DNA of 64,000 bases from Bisbaumannia salifodinae (GTDB lineage: Bacteria; Pseudomonadota; Gammaproteobacteria; Pseudomonadales; Halomonadaceae), in assembly GCF_039522585.1 (NCBI RefSeq), contig NZ_BAAADR010000002.1; one strand, given 5' to 3'. The notes below the pieces were generated by a model, which saw only the letters and a list, made by a program, of their open reading frames with translations, did no database searches and was not told the DNA's origin. The position numbers and the translations under genes were made by a program. Below, piece after piece: positions 51,911 through 60,780 of this stretch (positions within the stretch are counted from its first letter, which is position 1; every line of letters starts with the position of its first letter).

Positions 51911-53364
51911 ACGCTCTGCCCCACTCCCCATTGCGCCGTACCAAGATCGTCGCCACCCTGGGTCCCGCCAGCGACCGGGAGGGCGTCCTCGAGGCGATGA
52001 TCGACGCCGGCGTCGACGTGGTACGCCTCAACTTCTCCCACGGCACCGCCGACGACCACCGTCGGCGCCTGCAGGCGGTGCGCGAGATCGCCGCGCGCCT
52101 CGGCAAGAGCGTCGCCGCCCTCGGCGACCTCCAGGGCCCCAAGATCCGCATCGCCCGCTTCACCGAGGGCGCCGTGACCCTCGACGACGGCCAGGCCTTC
52201 GTCCTCGACATGGCCATGGACACCGAGGCGGGTACCGCCGAGCGGGTCGGTTGCGACTACAAGGACCTCGCCGGCGACGTCGCCGTGGGTGACGTCCTGC
52301 TCCTCGACGATGGCCGCCTGGTGCTGGAAGTGACCAAGATCGACGGCCCCGAGGTGCACACCACCGTGACCGTCGGCGGGCGGCTGTCCAACAACAAGGG
52401 CATCAACAAGCAGGGCGGCGGCCTCTCCGCCGCGGCCCTCACCGACAAGGACAAGGCCGACCTCAAGACCGCCATCGACATCGGCGTCGACTACCTGGCG
52501 GTGTCCTTTCCGCGCAGCGCCGCCGATATGCAGGAGGCCCGCGAACTGCTCGGCGAAGCAGGCAAGGAAATCGGCCTGGTGGCCAAGGTCGAGCGTGCCG
52601 AGGCGGTGGCCGACCCGGAGACCCTGGACGGCATCATCCGCGCCTCCGAGGCGGTGATGGTGGCCCGCGGCGATCTCGGCGTGGAGATCGGCGACGCCCA
52701 GTTGATCGGCGTGCAGAAGCGCATCATCAGCCGCGCCCGCAAGCTCAACCGGGCGGTGATCACCGCCACCCAGATGATGGAGTCGATGATCAGCGCGCCG
52801 CTGCCCACCCGCGCCGAGGTGTTCGACGTGGCCAATGCCGTGCTCGACGGCACCGACGCGGTGATGCTCTCCGCCGAGACCGCCGCCGGCGACTACCCGG
52901 TGGAGACCATCGAGGCGATGCACCGCCTGTGCCTGGGCGCCGAGCGCGAGCGCACCGCCCAGGAGTCGGGGCACCGCATCCACGAGGGCTTCTCGAAGGT
53001 CGACGAGACGGTGGCGCTGTCGGCCATGTACGCCGCCAACCACCTGGAGGGCGTGGCCGGCATCGCCTGCATGACCGCCACCGGCTATACGCCGCTGATC
53101 GCCTCGCGCATCCGCTCCGGCCTGCCCATCGTCGGCCTGGCCCATAGCCCCATCGCCCAGCGCCGCATGGCGCTCTACCGGGGCGTGGTCTCGGTGCTCT
53201 TCGACACCAGCGCCATGGACGCTACCGAGCTCAATGCCCGCGCCCTGGACGAGCTCCGGGCTCGCGGCATCACCACGCCCGGCGACCTGGTGATCCTCAC
53301 CCGCGGCGACCATATGAACGCCCACGGCGGCACCAATACGATGAAGATTCTCTCGGTGGCATAA
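51907..53364 (+). CDS. pyk: Pyruvate kinase
   Basis: 485 residues, type II (PykA-like). RRTKIVATLGPASDREGVLEAMIDAGVDVVRLNFSHG, MVARGDLGVEIG and ITATQMMESMI (substrate, Mg/K and catalytic regions) are all visible. It is translationally coupled to glycerate kinase (ATGA overlap). With enolase elsewhere it turns the glycerate route into pyruvate plus ATP, so this gene gives the pathway its own exit from glycolysis. Confidence 0.95.
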   Translation: MNALPHSPLRRTKIVATLGPASDREGVLEAMIDAGVDVVRLNFSHGTADDHRRRLQAVREIAARLGKSVAALGDLQGPKIRIARFTEGAVTLDDGQAFVLDMAMDTEAGTAERVGCDYKDLAGDVAVGDVLLLDDGRLVLEVTKIDGPEVHTTVTVGGRLSNNKGINKQGGGLSAAALTDKDKADLKTAIDIGVDYLAVSFPRSAADMQEARELLGEAGKEIGLVAKVERAEAVADPETLDGIIRASEAVMVARGDLGVEIGDAQLIGVQKRIISRARKLNRAVITATQMMESMISAPLPTRAEVFDVANAVLDGTDAVMLSAETAAGDYPVETIEAMHRLCLGAERERTAQESGHRIHEGFSKVDETVALSAMYAANHLEGVAGIACMTATGYTPLIASRIRSGLPIVGLAHSPIAQRRMALYRGVVSVLFDTSAMDATELNARALDELRARGITTPGDLVILTRGDHMNAHGGTNTMKILSVA

Positions 53365-53519
53365 GGAAAACACCGCATAAATGCCTGCGCGGGCGAATCA
53401 CTGCGTTGCGCGGTGCTAGAAATCCTCACCTATACCCCATAGGCTCCGGTTTCTGCGCTCCGTGCGCCTTGTGCTTCATCCCGCTCGCCGATTTATTCAG
53501 AGTTTCCTAAGCTGCCTTC

Positions 53520-53551
53520 GCCGGCCACCCTTCCCGGTGGCCGGCATTTTT
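53520..53551 (+). terminator. Terminator after pyruvate kinase
   Basis: GCCGGCCACC, loop CTTCCC, GGTGGCCGGC, followed by ATTTTTAT: strong Rho-independent stop 155 bases after the pyruvate kinase gene. Confidence 0.9.
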
Positions 53552-53591
53552 ATCGGTGAACCCACGGCGACTCTGGGTAGTGGAAGCGTCA

Positions 53592-53900
53592 AGAGGCCGT
53601 ATGGCCGTGAGAGGGCTCGGGAACCGGTTTGCCCGGAACCCGGCTCAGATGCATCACCATGCCGAACAGCTCGACCAGTGACTGAAATACGATGACCACC
53701 ATGGTGGCTTGTCAGGCCCTGGGCAGTGTCAGGGCGATGGGAAGTACTATGAATGAGTCGTGGGTGCCGAAGCCGAAGGGCCCGGCCGACGGCATGGAGA
53801 GCCGGAACAACCTGACGCCACTCCGCCCCCAGGAAGACCCAGGGATAGAAGGGAAGGGCTAGCAACTGCACGAACAGCAATACCGGTACCGTGCGGCTTG
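53592..53900 (-). pseudogene. Decayed membrane-protein gene fragments
   Basis: The minus strand has short hydrophobic pieces in different frames: LLFVQLLALPFYPWVFLGAEW, then FGFGTHDSFIVLPIALTLPRA (stop), then MVVIVFQSLVELFGMVMHLS ending at 53592. Together they read like one small multi-span protein broken by frameshifts and a stop. I cannot name the family. The surrounding 53365-54046 stretch otherwise holds the pyruvate kinase terminator and the frame beginning DDILDEVPRRLSDKKATIVRYC near 53990, also not assignable. Confidence 0.35.
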
Positions 53901-54046
53901 GTGCGCTTGCAGTCTTCGCTGGCGCAGTACCTGACGATGGTCGCCTTCTTGTCGGACAGTCGGCGGGGCACCTCGTCCAGGATGTCGTCTCTACCAGTCA
54001 CGCAGGGTAGTGGTATCGATCATTGGCCTGGCGCACCTCTCCGGGC

Positions 54047-54496
54047 TCAGGCGTGAGTCGGCTTGGCAACGTAACGGTCCAGCCCCCACAGGAGCAGGCC
54101 GAACAGCAGATGTGGCAGGGCGGACGCCGGGATTAGCAGGGGACCAATCGCCAGGCCGGCGAGTCCCCAGCCCACCACGGGGAAGAACACCACCAGGATC
54201 ACCCCCCATAGTACGGCGGCCAGGCCCAGTGCGGTCGGCAGAGTCTTGCGCGGGAAATAGCGTACGAACACCACCGACCAGAAGGTCACATAGGCCGTAT
54301 GAAAGAGCAGGCCGACCGGCATCGGCAGGGGCCGTCTCAGCAGGGTTTCGGCGAAGGCCAGGGAAGGTGGCTTCGGGAAGGGCGATACGCCGGTCTTTAA
54401 CAACGCCATCATGATGATGGCGGTGAGCACCGACACCAGGATTCCGATACCGATCGCCCTGGGCCAGGAAGGTTTGGCGCGAGTTGTCTGGGTCAT
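54047..54496 (-). CDS. Hypothetical membrane protein of the metal island
   Basis: 149 residues with four hydrophobic segments: IGIGILVSVLTAIIMMALL, MPVGLLFHTAYVTFWSVVFV, LGLAAVLWGVILVVFFPVVGWGLAGLAIG and LPHLLFGLLLWGLD. No domain is recognised. It sits 57 bases downstream of the ArsR gene on the same strand, suggesting control by that repressor and a role in metal or metalloid handling. Confidence 0.65.
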   Translation of the reverse strand: MTQTTRAKPSWPRAIGIGILVSVLTAIIMMALLKTGVSPFPKPPSLAFAETLLRRPLPMPVGLLFHTAYVTFWSVVFVRYFPRKTLPTALGLAAVLWGVILVVFFPVVGWGLAGLAIGPLLIPASALPHLLFGLLLWGLDRYVAKPTHA

Positions 54497-54553
54497 CTTG
54501 CGCTCCTGTAGCCATGAGAGGTATGGATGCCCCCTGCTGGAGAGAGCGGCGGG

Positions 54554-54892
54554 CTACCGGCGCTGGGACGTGGGACAGCTTGGCCCGCAGCTATCCTCGG
54601 CCTCGCAGCAGCAGGCGCCGACCAAGTGCTCCGTCAACGCCAGCAGGGTATCGAACACCGCACGGTAATAAACGAACTGGCCCTCTCGGCGCGATTCGAC
54701 CAGGCCCACGGCGGCCAGCTTCTGCAGGTGAAAGGTCAGGGCATTCGGCGCCACGTCCAGGCGCTCGGCGAGCTTGCCTGCCGCCAGGCCGGCTGGGCCC
54801 GCCGCCGCCAGCTGGCGAATGGTCGCCAGGCGGACGGGGTGGGCGAGAGCCGCCAGCTTACTTGCTACGATGTCATCACTATCTTGATTCAT
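54554..54892 (-). CDS. ArsR-family repressor with a C-terminal cysteine cluster
   Basis: 112 residues. The ArsR winged helix is clear: LAALAHPVRLATIRQLAAAGPAGLAAGKLAERLDVAPNALTFHLQKLAAVGLVESRREGQFVYYRA. The last 20 residues carry CCCEAEDSCGPSC, five cysteines likely to bind soft metal ions or As(III). The usual helix-3 CVC site is absent; the sensor is probably this tail. Located upstream of the membrane protein gene, with an inverted repeat in front of it. Confidence 0.9.
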   Translation of the reverse strand: MNQDSDDIVASKLAALAHPVRLATIRQLAAAGPAGLAAGKLAERLDVAPNALTFHLQKLAAVGLVESRREGQFVYYRAVFDTLLALTEHLVGACCCEAEDSCGPSCPTSQRR

Positions 54893-54936
54893 ATTTCAAT
54901 ATTAGATGAAGTGATTGATTCATGCAGTATTGAAAT
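54893..54936. promoter_or_regulatory. ATTTCAATA / TATTGAAAT dyad before the ArsR gene
   Basis: Two 9-base arms, 54893-54901 and 54928-54936, are perfect reverse complements 26 bases apart, directly at the ArsR start. ArsR operators usually have AT-rich arms of this sort, though closer together. The remaining gap to 55189 shows no gene that I can support. Confidence 0.5.
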
Positions 54937-55189
54937 TATTATCCCGCACGGCATGACAACTGTTTCACATCCTTGGTGAAAGTCTGAGCACAGAGCATGA
55001 GGCCCTCCACCGTCTCACCGATGGCGGGGCTTCCCGGGAGAGTTGACGACCGCGAGCCAGCAGGATGACTCGGCCGCCTAGTCGGGCGGAGGCCTGGGCC
55101 GGCATCCTGGCCGACACCGGTACCGGTGTGTCATGAACCGGAAGGCAGGATCACCTGCCCGCTGATCGACTCATTGCACGAGGGCTCGA

Positions 55190-55810
55190 TCAACGAGGCA
55201 CTGCGGCCCCCCGGAAATTGAAACCGGCAAACCTCGGGACTTTCGCTAGATAGCCCGTCTCCATTCGCTGGATGGCGAAACCGGCATGCTCGAGGAGCCC
55301 GGGGATGTCACGGTCGAGCCGGCAGCCTCCCGCCACCTTGCACCACAGCGGATTGATACGCCCCTGCCACTGCCGCACGGCCGCGTCGGGTGCCGTGCCG
55401 TGTTCACAGAACAGCAAGCGGCCGCCCGGCCTGAGCACGCGGCGCATCTGCTCGAGTGCGCGCTGCCAATCCGGAATCGTGCACAGGGTGTAGGTGAGCA
55501 CGACGGTGTCCACACTGTCGTTCTCGAGGGGGATCTCCTCGCCAGGCAAATCCAGCCAGCGCACCTCGAATGGCGCCCCGGCGACGTTGCGGCGCGCCTT
55601 GCGACGCATGCCCTCCGAGGGCTCGAGCCCCCACACCAGGTCGACGCGCTGCGGATCATAGTGGGGAAGATTGAGACCGGACCCCATGCCCACCTCCAGC
55701 ACCCGGCCCCGGGCTTCCGGCACCACTGCCGCCCGCTGACGTTCGACCACCCGGTTGCCGCATGCCAGATGGAGCAGGTGTGGCAGAACATGCTGCTCAT
55801 ACCAGGACAT
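55190..55810 (-). CDS. Class I SAM-dependent methyltransferase
   Basis: 206 residues from MSWYEQHVLPHLLHLACG with GGGAGGG ahead. Motif I is VLEVGMGSGLNLPHYD, with EPSEGM at motif II and LTYTLCTIPDWQRALEQMRRVLRPGGRLLFCEHG. UbiE-like fold of the type also seen near metal-resistance genes. The substrate is unknown; thiol, metalloid or lipid methylation cannot be told apart. It lies between the ArsR and CcdA genes on the same strand. Confidence 0.8.
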   Translation of the reverse strand: MSWYEQHVLPHLLHLACGNRVVERQRAAVVPEARGRVLEVGMGSGLNLPHYDPQRVDLVWGLEPSEGMRRKARRNVAGAPFEVRWLDLPGEEIPLENDSVDTVVLTYTLCTIPDWQRALEQMRRVLRPGGRLLFCEHGTAPDAAVRQWQGRINPLWCKVAGGCRLDRDIPGLLEHAGFAIQRMETGYLAKVPRFAGFNFRGAAVPR

Positions 55811-55949
55811 CGAATACCCTCCCTGATTCAGGTTGTTCCGCCGGCGGAATACCACTCCGGAGGATCAAGTGCATGGGCCGGCAGTGAGGCACTTCGCCGG
55901 GGCGGTGACGGGGCATTTCTCGGCATCATGGGAGAGCCCGCGAGCCGGG

Positions 55950-56672
55950 CTATCCCAGTGTCGCCAGGGATGGGAAGAGATCGACCAGGATGCTGGAGAG
56001 CCGCGTCATGGTGCCCGAGACGATGGCCATGCCCATCAGGATCACGATCGTGCCGGCGACCGGGCGAGCATAGGCGCTCCATTTCCCCAGGCGCTGCCGA
56101 TGCATGGCGAAACGGTTGATCAGCAGGGTGCTGGCGAGGAAGGGCAGCGCCAGGCCCGCCGAGTAGGCACTGAGATAGATCATGCCGGCCTGGGCACTGG
56201 CGGCACTGGAGGTGGCCATCAGGATGGCGCCCAGGATGGGGCCGATACAGGGTGTCCAGCCGATGGCGAAGGATACCCCGAACACCGTCGCCGACAGCGG
56301 GGAGCCCCCCTGGACCTTCGGCGTGAACTGAAACGTGCGCTGGAACAACGACAACCGGAACACACCGGTCATGAACAGGCCCAGCACGATCACCACCGAG
56401 CCGGCGACCCAGTTGAACTCCTGGCGATACCCCCGCAGCAATTGGCCGATACCACTGGCGCCGAGTCCCAGCATGATGAACACGATGCTGAAGCCGAAGA
56501 CGAAGAAGACACTGAGGATCAATGCTTCCAGCCGCCTGTCGGCCTTGCCGGCACTACCGCCCGTGACCACCGACAGGTAGGCCGGTAGCAGCGGCAAGGT
56601 GCAGGGCGAGAAGAAGGAGATCAGCCCGCCGGCGAAGGCACCGAACAACCCAATAGAAGAAAGAGATTCCAA
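55950..56672 (-). CDS. ccdA: CcdA-type disulfide reductant transporter
   Basis: 240 residues, six membrane segments. The paired-cysteine helices are visible: GGLISFFSPCTLPLLPAYLSVV and FAIGWTPCIGPILGA. CcdA moves electrons from cytosolic thioredoxin to periplasmic thiols. It starts at TTG with GGGAGG 9 bases ahead. Divergent from the merR-copA set, together with periplasmic thioredoxin and DsbD-domain genes to the right, so it probably keeps copper-stressed periplasmic cysteines reduced. Confidence 0.92.
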   Translation of the reverse strand: MESLSSIGLFGAFAGGLISFFSPCTLPLLPAYLSVVTGGSAGKADRRLEALILSVFFVFGFSIVFIMLGLGASGIGQLLRGYRQEFNWVAGSVVIVLGLFMTGVFRLSLFQRTFQFTPKVQGGSPLSATVFGVSFAIGWTPCIGPILGAILMATSSAASAQAGMIYLSAYSAGLALPFLASTLLINRFAMHRQRLGKWSAYARPVAGTIVILMGMAIVSGTMTRLSSILVDLFPSLATLG

Positions 56673-57050
56673 GGCGTGACGCCTCCCGGGGGCGAGATGT
56701 TAGGCGCGACAAGCGAGTCGGCATCCGTCTTGGCGAAGGATTCTAAAGGTTATACCTGCGTTAAGGTCAACCACGAATAGACGGCTAGCTATATGACCCG
56801 AGGGAATGCAGGGCGAGCCGAAATCTCTTGACCTTAAAGTTGACTTGAAGGTTATCGTGCCTCTATCCGATGGGCTTTCGGTGTCTCGCGGCCGTCCTCG
56901 AAGGTGCCGGAGTGCGTGCCACCGAGGACGGGATGACGGTGTCCTTCCGATGTCGCGAGCCGGCGGGACCCAACGAAGCCACGGTCAAGGAACCAGGCCG
57001 ACCGCCCAGGCGGGCGGACGCCCCGAATCACGGCGTCGTGAGGTTAAGCC
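56673..57050 (+). other. Divergent control region between ccdA and merR
   Basis: 378 bases without a supported gene. It holds the MerR-type dyad at 56831-56852, an AGGTTATACCT palindrome near 56747 close to ccdA, and a 180-base leader before merR. Frames in the leader (from 56806 or 56870) have no recognisable features. Confidence 0.5.
56831..56852 (+). promoter_or_regulatory. MerR-type operator before merR-copA
   Basis: ACCTTAAAGT-TG-ACTTGAAGGT matches in 9 of 10 arm positions. TTGACC (56828-56833) overlaps its left arm and TTGACT its centre, the overlap expected at long-spacer promoters that MerR proteins activate by distortion. Likely controls the transcript of the regulator and the copper ATPase. 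Confidence 0.7.
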
Positions 57051-57458
57051 ATGCAAACACTCAGTATCGGCGAGCTTGCCGAGCGTAGCGGGGTCGCCAG
57101 CCAGGCGATCCGGTATTACGAGAAAGAGAAGCTCATGCCCGCCCCCGAGCGAACGGAAGCCAATTATCGGCGCTATCCCTTGGATGCGGTGGCCAGGCTG
57201 CAATTCATCGTTCACGCCAAGCAGTGGGGCTTCACGCTCGACGAGATCCGTGAGCTGCTGATCCTCCAGGATGCCAACGGTGACCGGGCACAGGCCAAGC
57301 GCATCGCCGCAGAGAAGCTGCACAAGATCCGCGAGCAGATCAAGCACCTCTCGCGAATCGAAGCCGTGCTGTCGAAAACACTCGATGAATGTGCGGGCGA
57401 AGGGCCGATGCAGGAAGGTTGCCCGATCGTCGAGGCCATCGCCGAGCAGGGCGAATGA
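57051..57458 (+). CDS. MerR-family metal sensor, CueR-like
   Basis: 135 residues. N-terminus: SIGELAERSGVASQAIRYYEKEKLMPAPERTEANYRRY; long dimerisation helix; C-terminal metal loop CAGEGPMQEGCPI. The residue aligned with the divalent-type Cys79 is not cysteine, which favours monovalent Cu/Ag sensing as in CueR; the loop is one residue longer than CueR's. Upstream of copA by 70 bases and preceded by a MerR-type operator. Confidence 0.85.
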   Translation: MQTLSIGELAERSGVASQAIRYYEKEKLMPAPERTEANYRRYPLDAVARLQFIVHAKQWGFTLDEIRELLILQDANGDRAQAKRIAAEKLHKIREQIKHLSRIEAVLSKTLDECAGEGPMQEGCPIVEAIAEQGE

Positions 57459-57528
57459 TCGGCCGCGTCACGCCGGGGAGCCCGCGCTCGCACGCCGGGC
57501 CGGCGAGAAGTCCAGAGGGGAGAGCGCA

Positions 57529-60021
57529 ATGATGGCGGAAAACGTCGATATCGAGATTCGTGGCATGTCCTGCGCCTCCTGTGTCGGGCGCGTGGAGCGG
57601 GCACTCGGCCAGCAGCCAGGCGTCATCGACGCTCGGGTGAACCTGGCCACACAGAAGGCGGCCATCCAGGTGGAGGGGGGCACCACGACGGCCAGCCTGC
57701 TCGATGCCATCGAAACGGCGGGCTATCAGCCAGTCGTGGAGAGCCTCGAGATTTCCGTCACCGGCATGAGCTGCGGTTCCTGCGTTTCGCGAATCGAGCG
57801 AGCGCTCGGCAAGCTGCCCGGCCTCGTGGAGGCGAGTGTCAATCTCACCACCCAGAAGGTCTTCGTCCGTTTCCTGCCGGGTGCCGTGTCGTTGCCACGC
57901 ATCCATCATGCCATCCGCGAGGCGGGCTATGAGCCACAGGAGGCCGATGCGCCACAGCAGCCGGACGGCGTGGATGAGGAGGGAACCCGGTTGCGCCATC
58001 GGGTCGTGCTCGCCGCCGTGTTCACGATTCCGGTGGTCATTATCGCCATGGGCAAGATGATCCCGGCGCTGGAGGCGCTCTTCTCTAGCTTGATGCCACA
58101 CCGAGGCTGGATGGGCGTCGAGTGGCTGCTGACCACGCCCGTCCTGTTCTACGCTGGGGCGCGCTTCTATCGCGCCGGCTATGCCGAACTCCGGCATGCC
58201 AATCCGGGCATGAACAGCCTGGTCATGATCGGCTCGAGCGCCGCCTACTTCTATTCGGTCGTCGCCCTGCTGTTCCCCGGGTTCTTCCCCGCCGGTACCG
58301 CCGAAAGCTATTTCGAGGCAGCGGCGGTGATCGTGACGCTGATCCTGCTGGGACGCTACTTCGAGCACATCGCCAAAGGCCGCACCTCCGAGGCGATCAA
58401 GAAGCTCCTGCAACTGCAGGCGAAAACCGCCCGCGTCATTCGCGACGGTGAAGCGGTCGAGGTGCCGATAGAGGCCGTCGTGCCCGGTGATCGCCTTGTG
58501 GTCCGCCCGGGGGAGCGCATCCCGGTGGACGGCGTCGTTGAGGCAGGTCACTCCTACGTCGACGAGTCGATGATCAGCGGTGAGCCGGTGCCGGTCGCCA
58601 AGCAGCAGGATGCCGAAGTCGTCGGCGGCACCATCAACAAGAACGGGGCCCTTACCTTTCGCGCCACGCGGGTCGGCGCCGACACCCTGTTGTCACAAAT
58701 CATCAAGATGGTGGAATCGGCGCAGGCTGAGAAGCCCCCGATCCAGCAACTGGCCGACAAGATCGCCGGGGTGTTCGTGCCCGTGGTGATCGCCATCGCC
58801 CTGATCACCTTCGGGGCCTGGCTCGCCTTCGGGCCGACCCCGGCGCTGTCCTTCGCCTTCGTCACCACGGTGAGCGTGTTGTTGATTGCCTGCCCCTGTG
58901 CCATGGGCCTGGCCACCCCGACCGCGATCATGGTCGGTACCGGCAAGGGCGCCGAGATGGGGGTGCTGTTCCGCAGGGGAGCGGCGCTCGAGACGCTGGC
59001 CAAGATGGATACGGTGGTGCTTGACAAGACCGGCACCCTGACCCGAGGTCGCCCCGAGCTGACCGACTTCGAGGTGATCGAGGGGCACGAGAGCGAGGTG
59101 CTGCGACTGGTCGCGGCGGCGGAAGCCCAGAGCGAGCACCCGATCGCCGAGGCCATCGTGCGCGGTGCCCGGGCGCGTGGGCTCGAATTGCCGACCGTCA
59201 GCCATTTCGGCGCCGAGCCGGGCTATGGCATCGAGGCCGATGTCGCCGGTCACCGGCTTCATATCGGGGCCGATCGCTACATGAGCCGGCTGGGGATCGA
59301 GCTCGAGCAGACGGAAGAACGTGCCAAGGCGCTTGCCGAAGACGCCAAGAGCCCCCTCTATGCCGCGGTGGACGGCCGGCCCGCGGCAATCATCGCGGTG
59401 GCCGACCCGCTCAAGGCGGGCTCGGCCGAGGCCATCGCGGCACTCAAGGGGCAGGGGCTGGAAGTGGCCATGCTCACCGGCGACAACCACGCCACCGCCG
59501 AGGCCATCGCTCGGCAGGTCGGCATCCAGCGGGTCCTCGCCGAGGTGCTTCCCGATCAGAAGGCGACAGAGATACGGCGCCTCCAGTCGGAAGGCAAGCG
59601 TGTCGCCTTCGTGGGGGACGGTATCAACGACGCCCCCGCCCTGGCCCAGGCCGATGTCGGCATCGCCATCGGTACCGGGACCGATATCGCCATCGAGGCC
59701 GGCGATGTGGTGCTGATGCGTGGCGACCTGCGCGGCATCGTCAATGCCACGGCACTCTCCAAGCGCACCCACCGGACCATTATCGGCAATTTCGTCTGGG
59801 CCTATGGCTACAACCTGGCGCTGATCCCTGTGGCGGCCGGGGTGTTCTATCCGTTGGTCGGCGTATTGCTCAACCCCATGCTGGCGGCCGCCGCCATGAG
59901 CATCTCCAGCGTCTTCGTGCTGAGCAACTCGTTGCGGCTGCGCCGCTTCACGCCGAAGGCCGGCGATGTGGCACCGAACACAGGGGAATCGGCCCAGCAG
60001 GAAGGTGTTCATTCCGCCTGA
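57529..60021 (+). CDS. copA: Copper-exporting P1B-type ATPase
   Basis: 830 residues. Two N-terminal metal-binding domains (GMSCASC at 12-18, GMSCGSC at 79-85), eight membrane segments, ion-binding CPC in LIACPCAMGLATPTAIM, phosphorylation site DKTGTLTRG, ATP-binding SEHPIAEAI, and the hinge GDGINDAPALAQADVGIAIG. It pumps Cu(I) from the cytosol. GGGGAG precedes ATG 57529; longer in-frame starts overlap merR. Followed by a cluster of small redox and membrane genes. Confidence 0.96.
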   Translation: MMAENVDIEIRGMSCASCVGRVERALGQQPGVIDARVNLATQKAAIQVEGGTTTASLLDAIETAGYQPVVESLEISVTGMSCGSCVSRIERALGKLPGLVEASVNLTTQKVFVRFLPGAVSLPRIHHAIREAGYEPQEADAPQQPDGVDEEGTRLRHRVVLAAVFTIPVVIIAMGKMIPALEALFSSLMPHRGWMGVEWLLTTPVLFYAGARFYRAGYAELRHANPGMNSLVMIGSSAAYFYSVVALLFPGFFPAGTAESYFEAAAVIVTLILLGRYFEHIAKGRTSEAIKKLLQLQAKTARVIRDGEAVEVPIEAVVPGDRLVVRPGERIPVDGVVEAGHSYVDESMISGEPVPVAKQQDAEVVGGTINKNGALTFRATRVGADTLLSQIIKMVESAQAEKPPIQQLADKIAGVFVPVVIAIALITFGAWLAFGPTPALSFAFVTTVSVLLIACPCAMGLATPTAIMVGTGKGAEMGVLFRRGAALETLAKMDTVVLDKTGTLTRGRPELTDFEVIEGHESEVLRLVAAAEAQSEHPIAEAIVRGARARGLELPTVSHFGAEPGYGIEADVAGHRLHIGADRYMSRLGIELEQTEERAKALAEDAKSPLYAAVDGRPAAIIAVADPLKAGSAEAIAALKGQGLEVAMLTGDNHATAEAIARQVGIQRVLAEVLPDQKATEIRRLQSEGKRVAFVGDGINDAPALAQADVGIAIGTGTDIAIEAGDVVLMRGDLRGIVNATALSKRTHRTIIGNFVWAYGYNLALIPVAAGVFYPLVGVLLNPMLAAAAMSISSVFVLSNSLRLRRFTPKAGDVAPNTGESAQQEGVHSA

Positions 60022-60053
60022 ACCATTCATTAGGTTGTAAAGAGGCATTCACA

Positions 60054-60176
60054 ATGATGGGAAGTGAGAACTGCATGTGGGGGATGGCGGGGATGGGGCT
60101 GATTGCCATCCTGCTGCTTATTGCTCTGGGGCTGGGCCTCGTCGCACTTGTCAAATATACCCGCTCCGGCCAGTGA
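60054..60176 (+). CDS. 40-residue Met-rich membrane peptide
   Basis: The peptide reads MMGSENCMWGMAGMGLIA followed by a single hydrophobic helix (ILLLIALGLGLVALVKY) and a short basic tail. AGAGG lies 10 bases before the first ATG. It is 32 bases after copA and 9 bases before the thioredoxin gene, so it is co-transcribed. Four Met and a Cys ahead of the helix suggest Cu(I) contact at the membrane face. Too short to assign; similar small proteins often follow copper ATPases. Confidence 0.65.
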   Translation: MMGSENCMWGMAGMGLIAILLLIALGLGLVALVKYTRSGQ

Positions 60177-60185
60177 GGCGCACAC

Positions 60186-60713
60186 GTGAAACGGAGATTG
60201 ATACTGCTTCTCCCCTTGCTGGTCTTCCTTGGCTTGGGGTTCTTCCTCTACCGGGGCCTGGCATTGGATCCGAGTGCCAGAGACTCGGCGCTATTGGCTC
60301 AACCATTTCCGGCCTTTACCCTGACGACGCTGGAAGCTTCCTCGCGCCGTGTCGACGAGTCCCTTCTCGAAGGCGAAGTGACTCTGGTCAACGTGTGGGG
60401 AGAATGGTGCCCGACCTGTAAACATGAAATGCCACAATTACTGGACCTGGCCGAAGGCGGAATTCGATTGGTTGGCGTTAATCTCAAGGACACTCGGGAG
60501 AAAGGGCTGGAGTTTCTCGATACGTTTGGCAATCCCTTTGAGATCAATATATTCGATCCGGAAGGAGAGCTGGGATTCGAGCTGGGCGTTTATGGTGCGC
60601 CGGAAAGCTTTCTGGTCGATGCCGAGGGGATTATCCGCTATAAGCACACGGGATATATCACCCCAGAAGATGTCGAAAAGATCACGCAGGAAGTGGCGAG
60701 GTGGCAGCGATGA
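60186..60713 (+). CDS. CcmG/TlpA-like membrane-anchored thioredoxin
   Basis: 175 residues: signal anchor LILLLPLLVFLGLGFFLYRG, then a thioredoxin fold with active site VNVWGEWCPTCKHEMP (Cys75, Cys78) and the CcmG-type segment GVYGAPESFLVDAEGIIRYKHTGYIT. It would reduce periplasmic disulfides using electrons from CcdA. Base composition is visibly less GC-rich than its neighbours, a sign of separate origin. There are no other cytochrome c maturation genes nearby, so a copper-stress role is more likely. Confidence 0.85.
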   Translation: MKRRLILLLPLLVFLGLGFFLYRGLALDPSARDSALLAQPFPAFTLTTLEASSRRVDESLLEGEVTLVNVWGEWCPTCKHEMPQLLDLAEGGIRLVGVNLKDTREKGLEFLDTFGNPFEINIFDPEGELGFELGVYGAPESFLVDAEGIIRYKHTGYITPEDVEKITQEVARWQR

Positions 60714-60780
60714 GCTGATCGGAAAGATGCCATTTTCTTTTTAAATTACGCCGCCTGTCATGATCATACAAGGAAGACAC

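Noticed and set aside
53747..54019. Possible small gene (frame with DDILDEVPRRLSDKK)
   Set aside because: No good start with a ribosome site, no recognisable family, and composition shifts along the frame; kept only as part of the decayed region.
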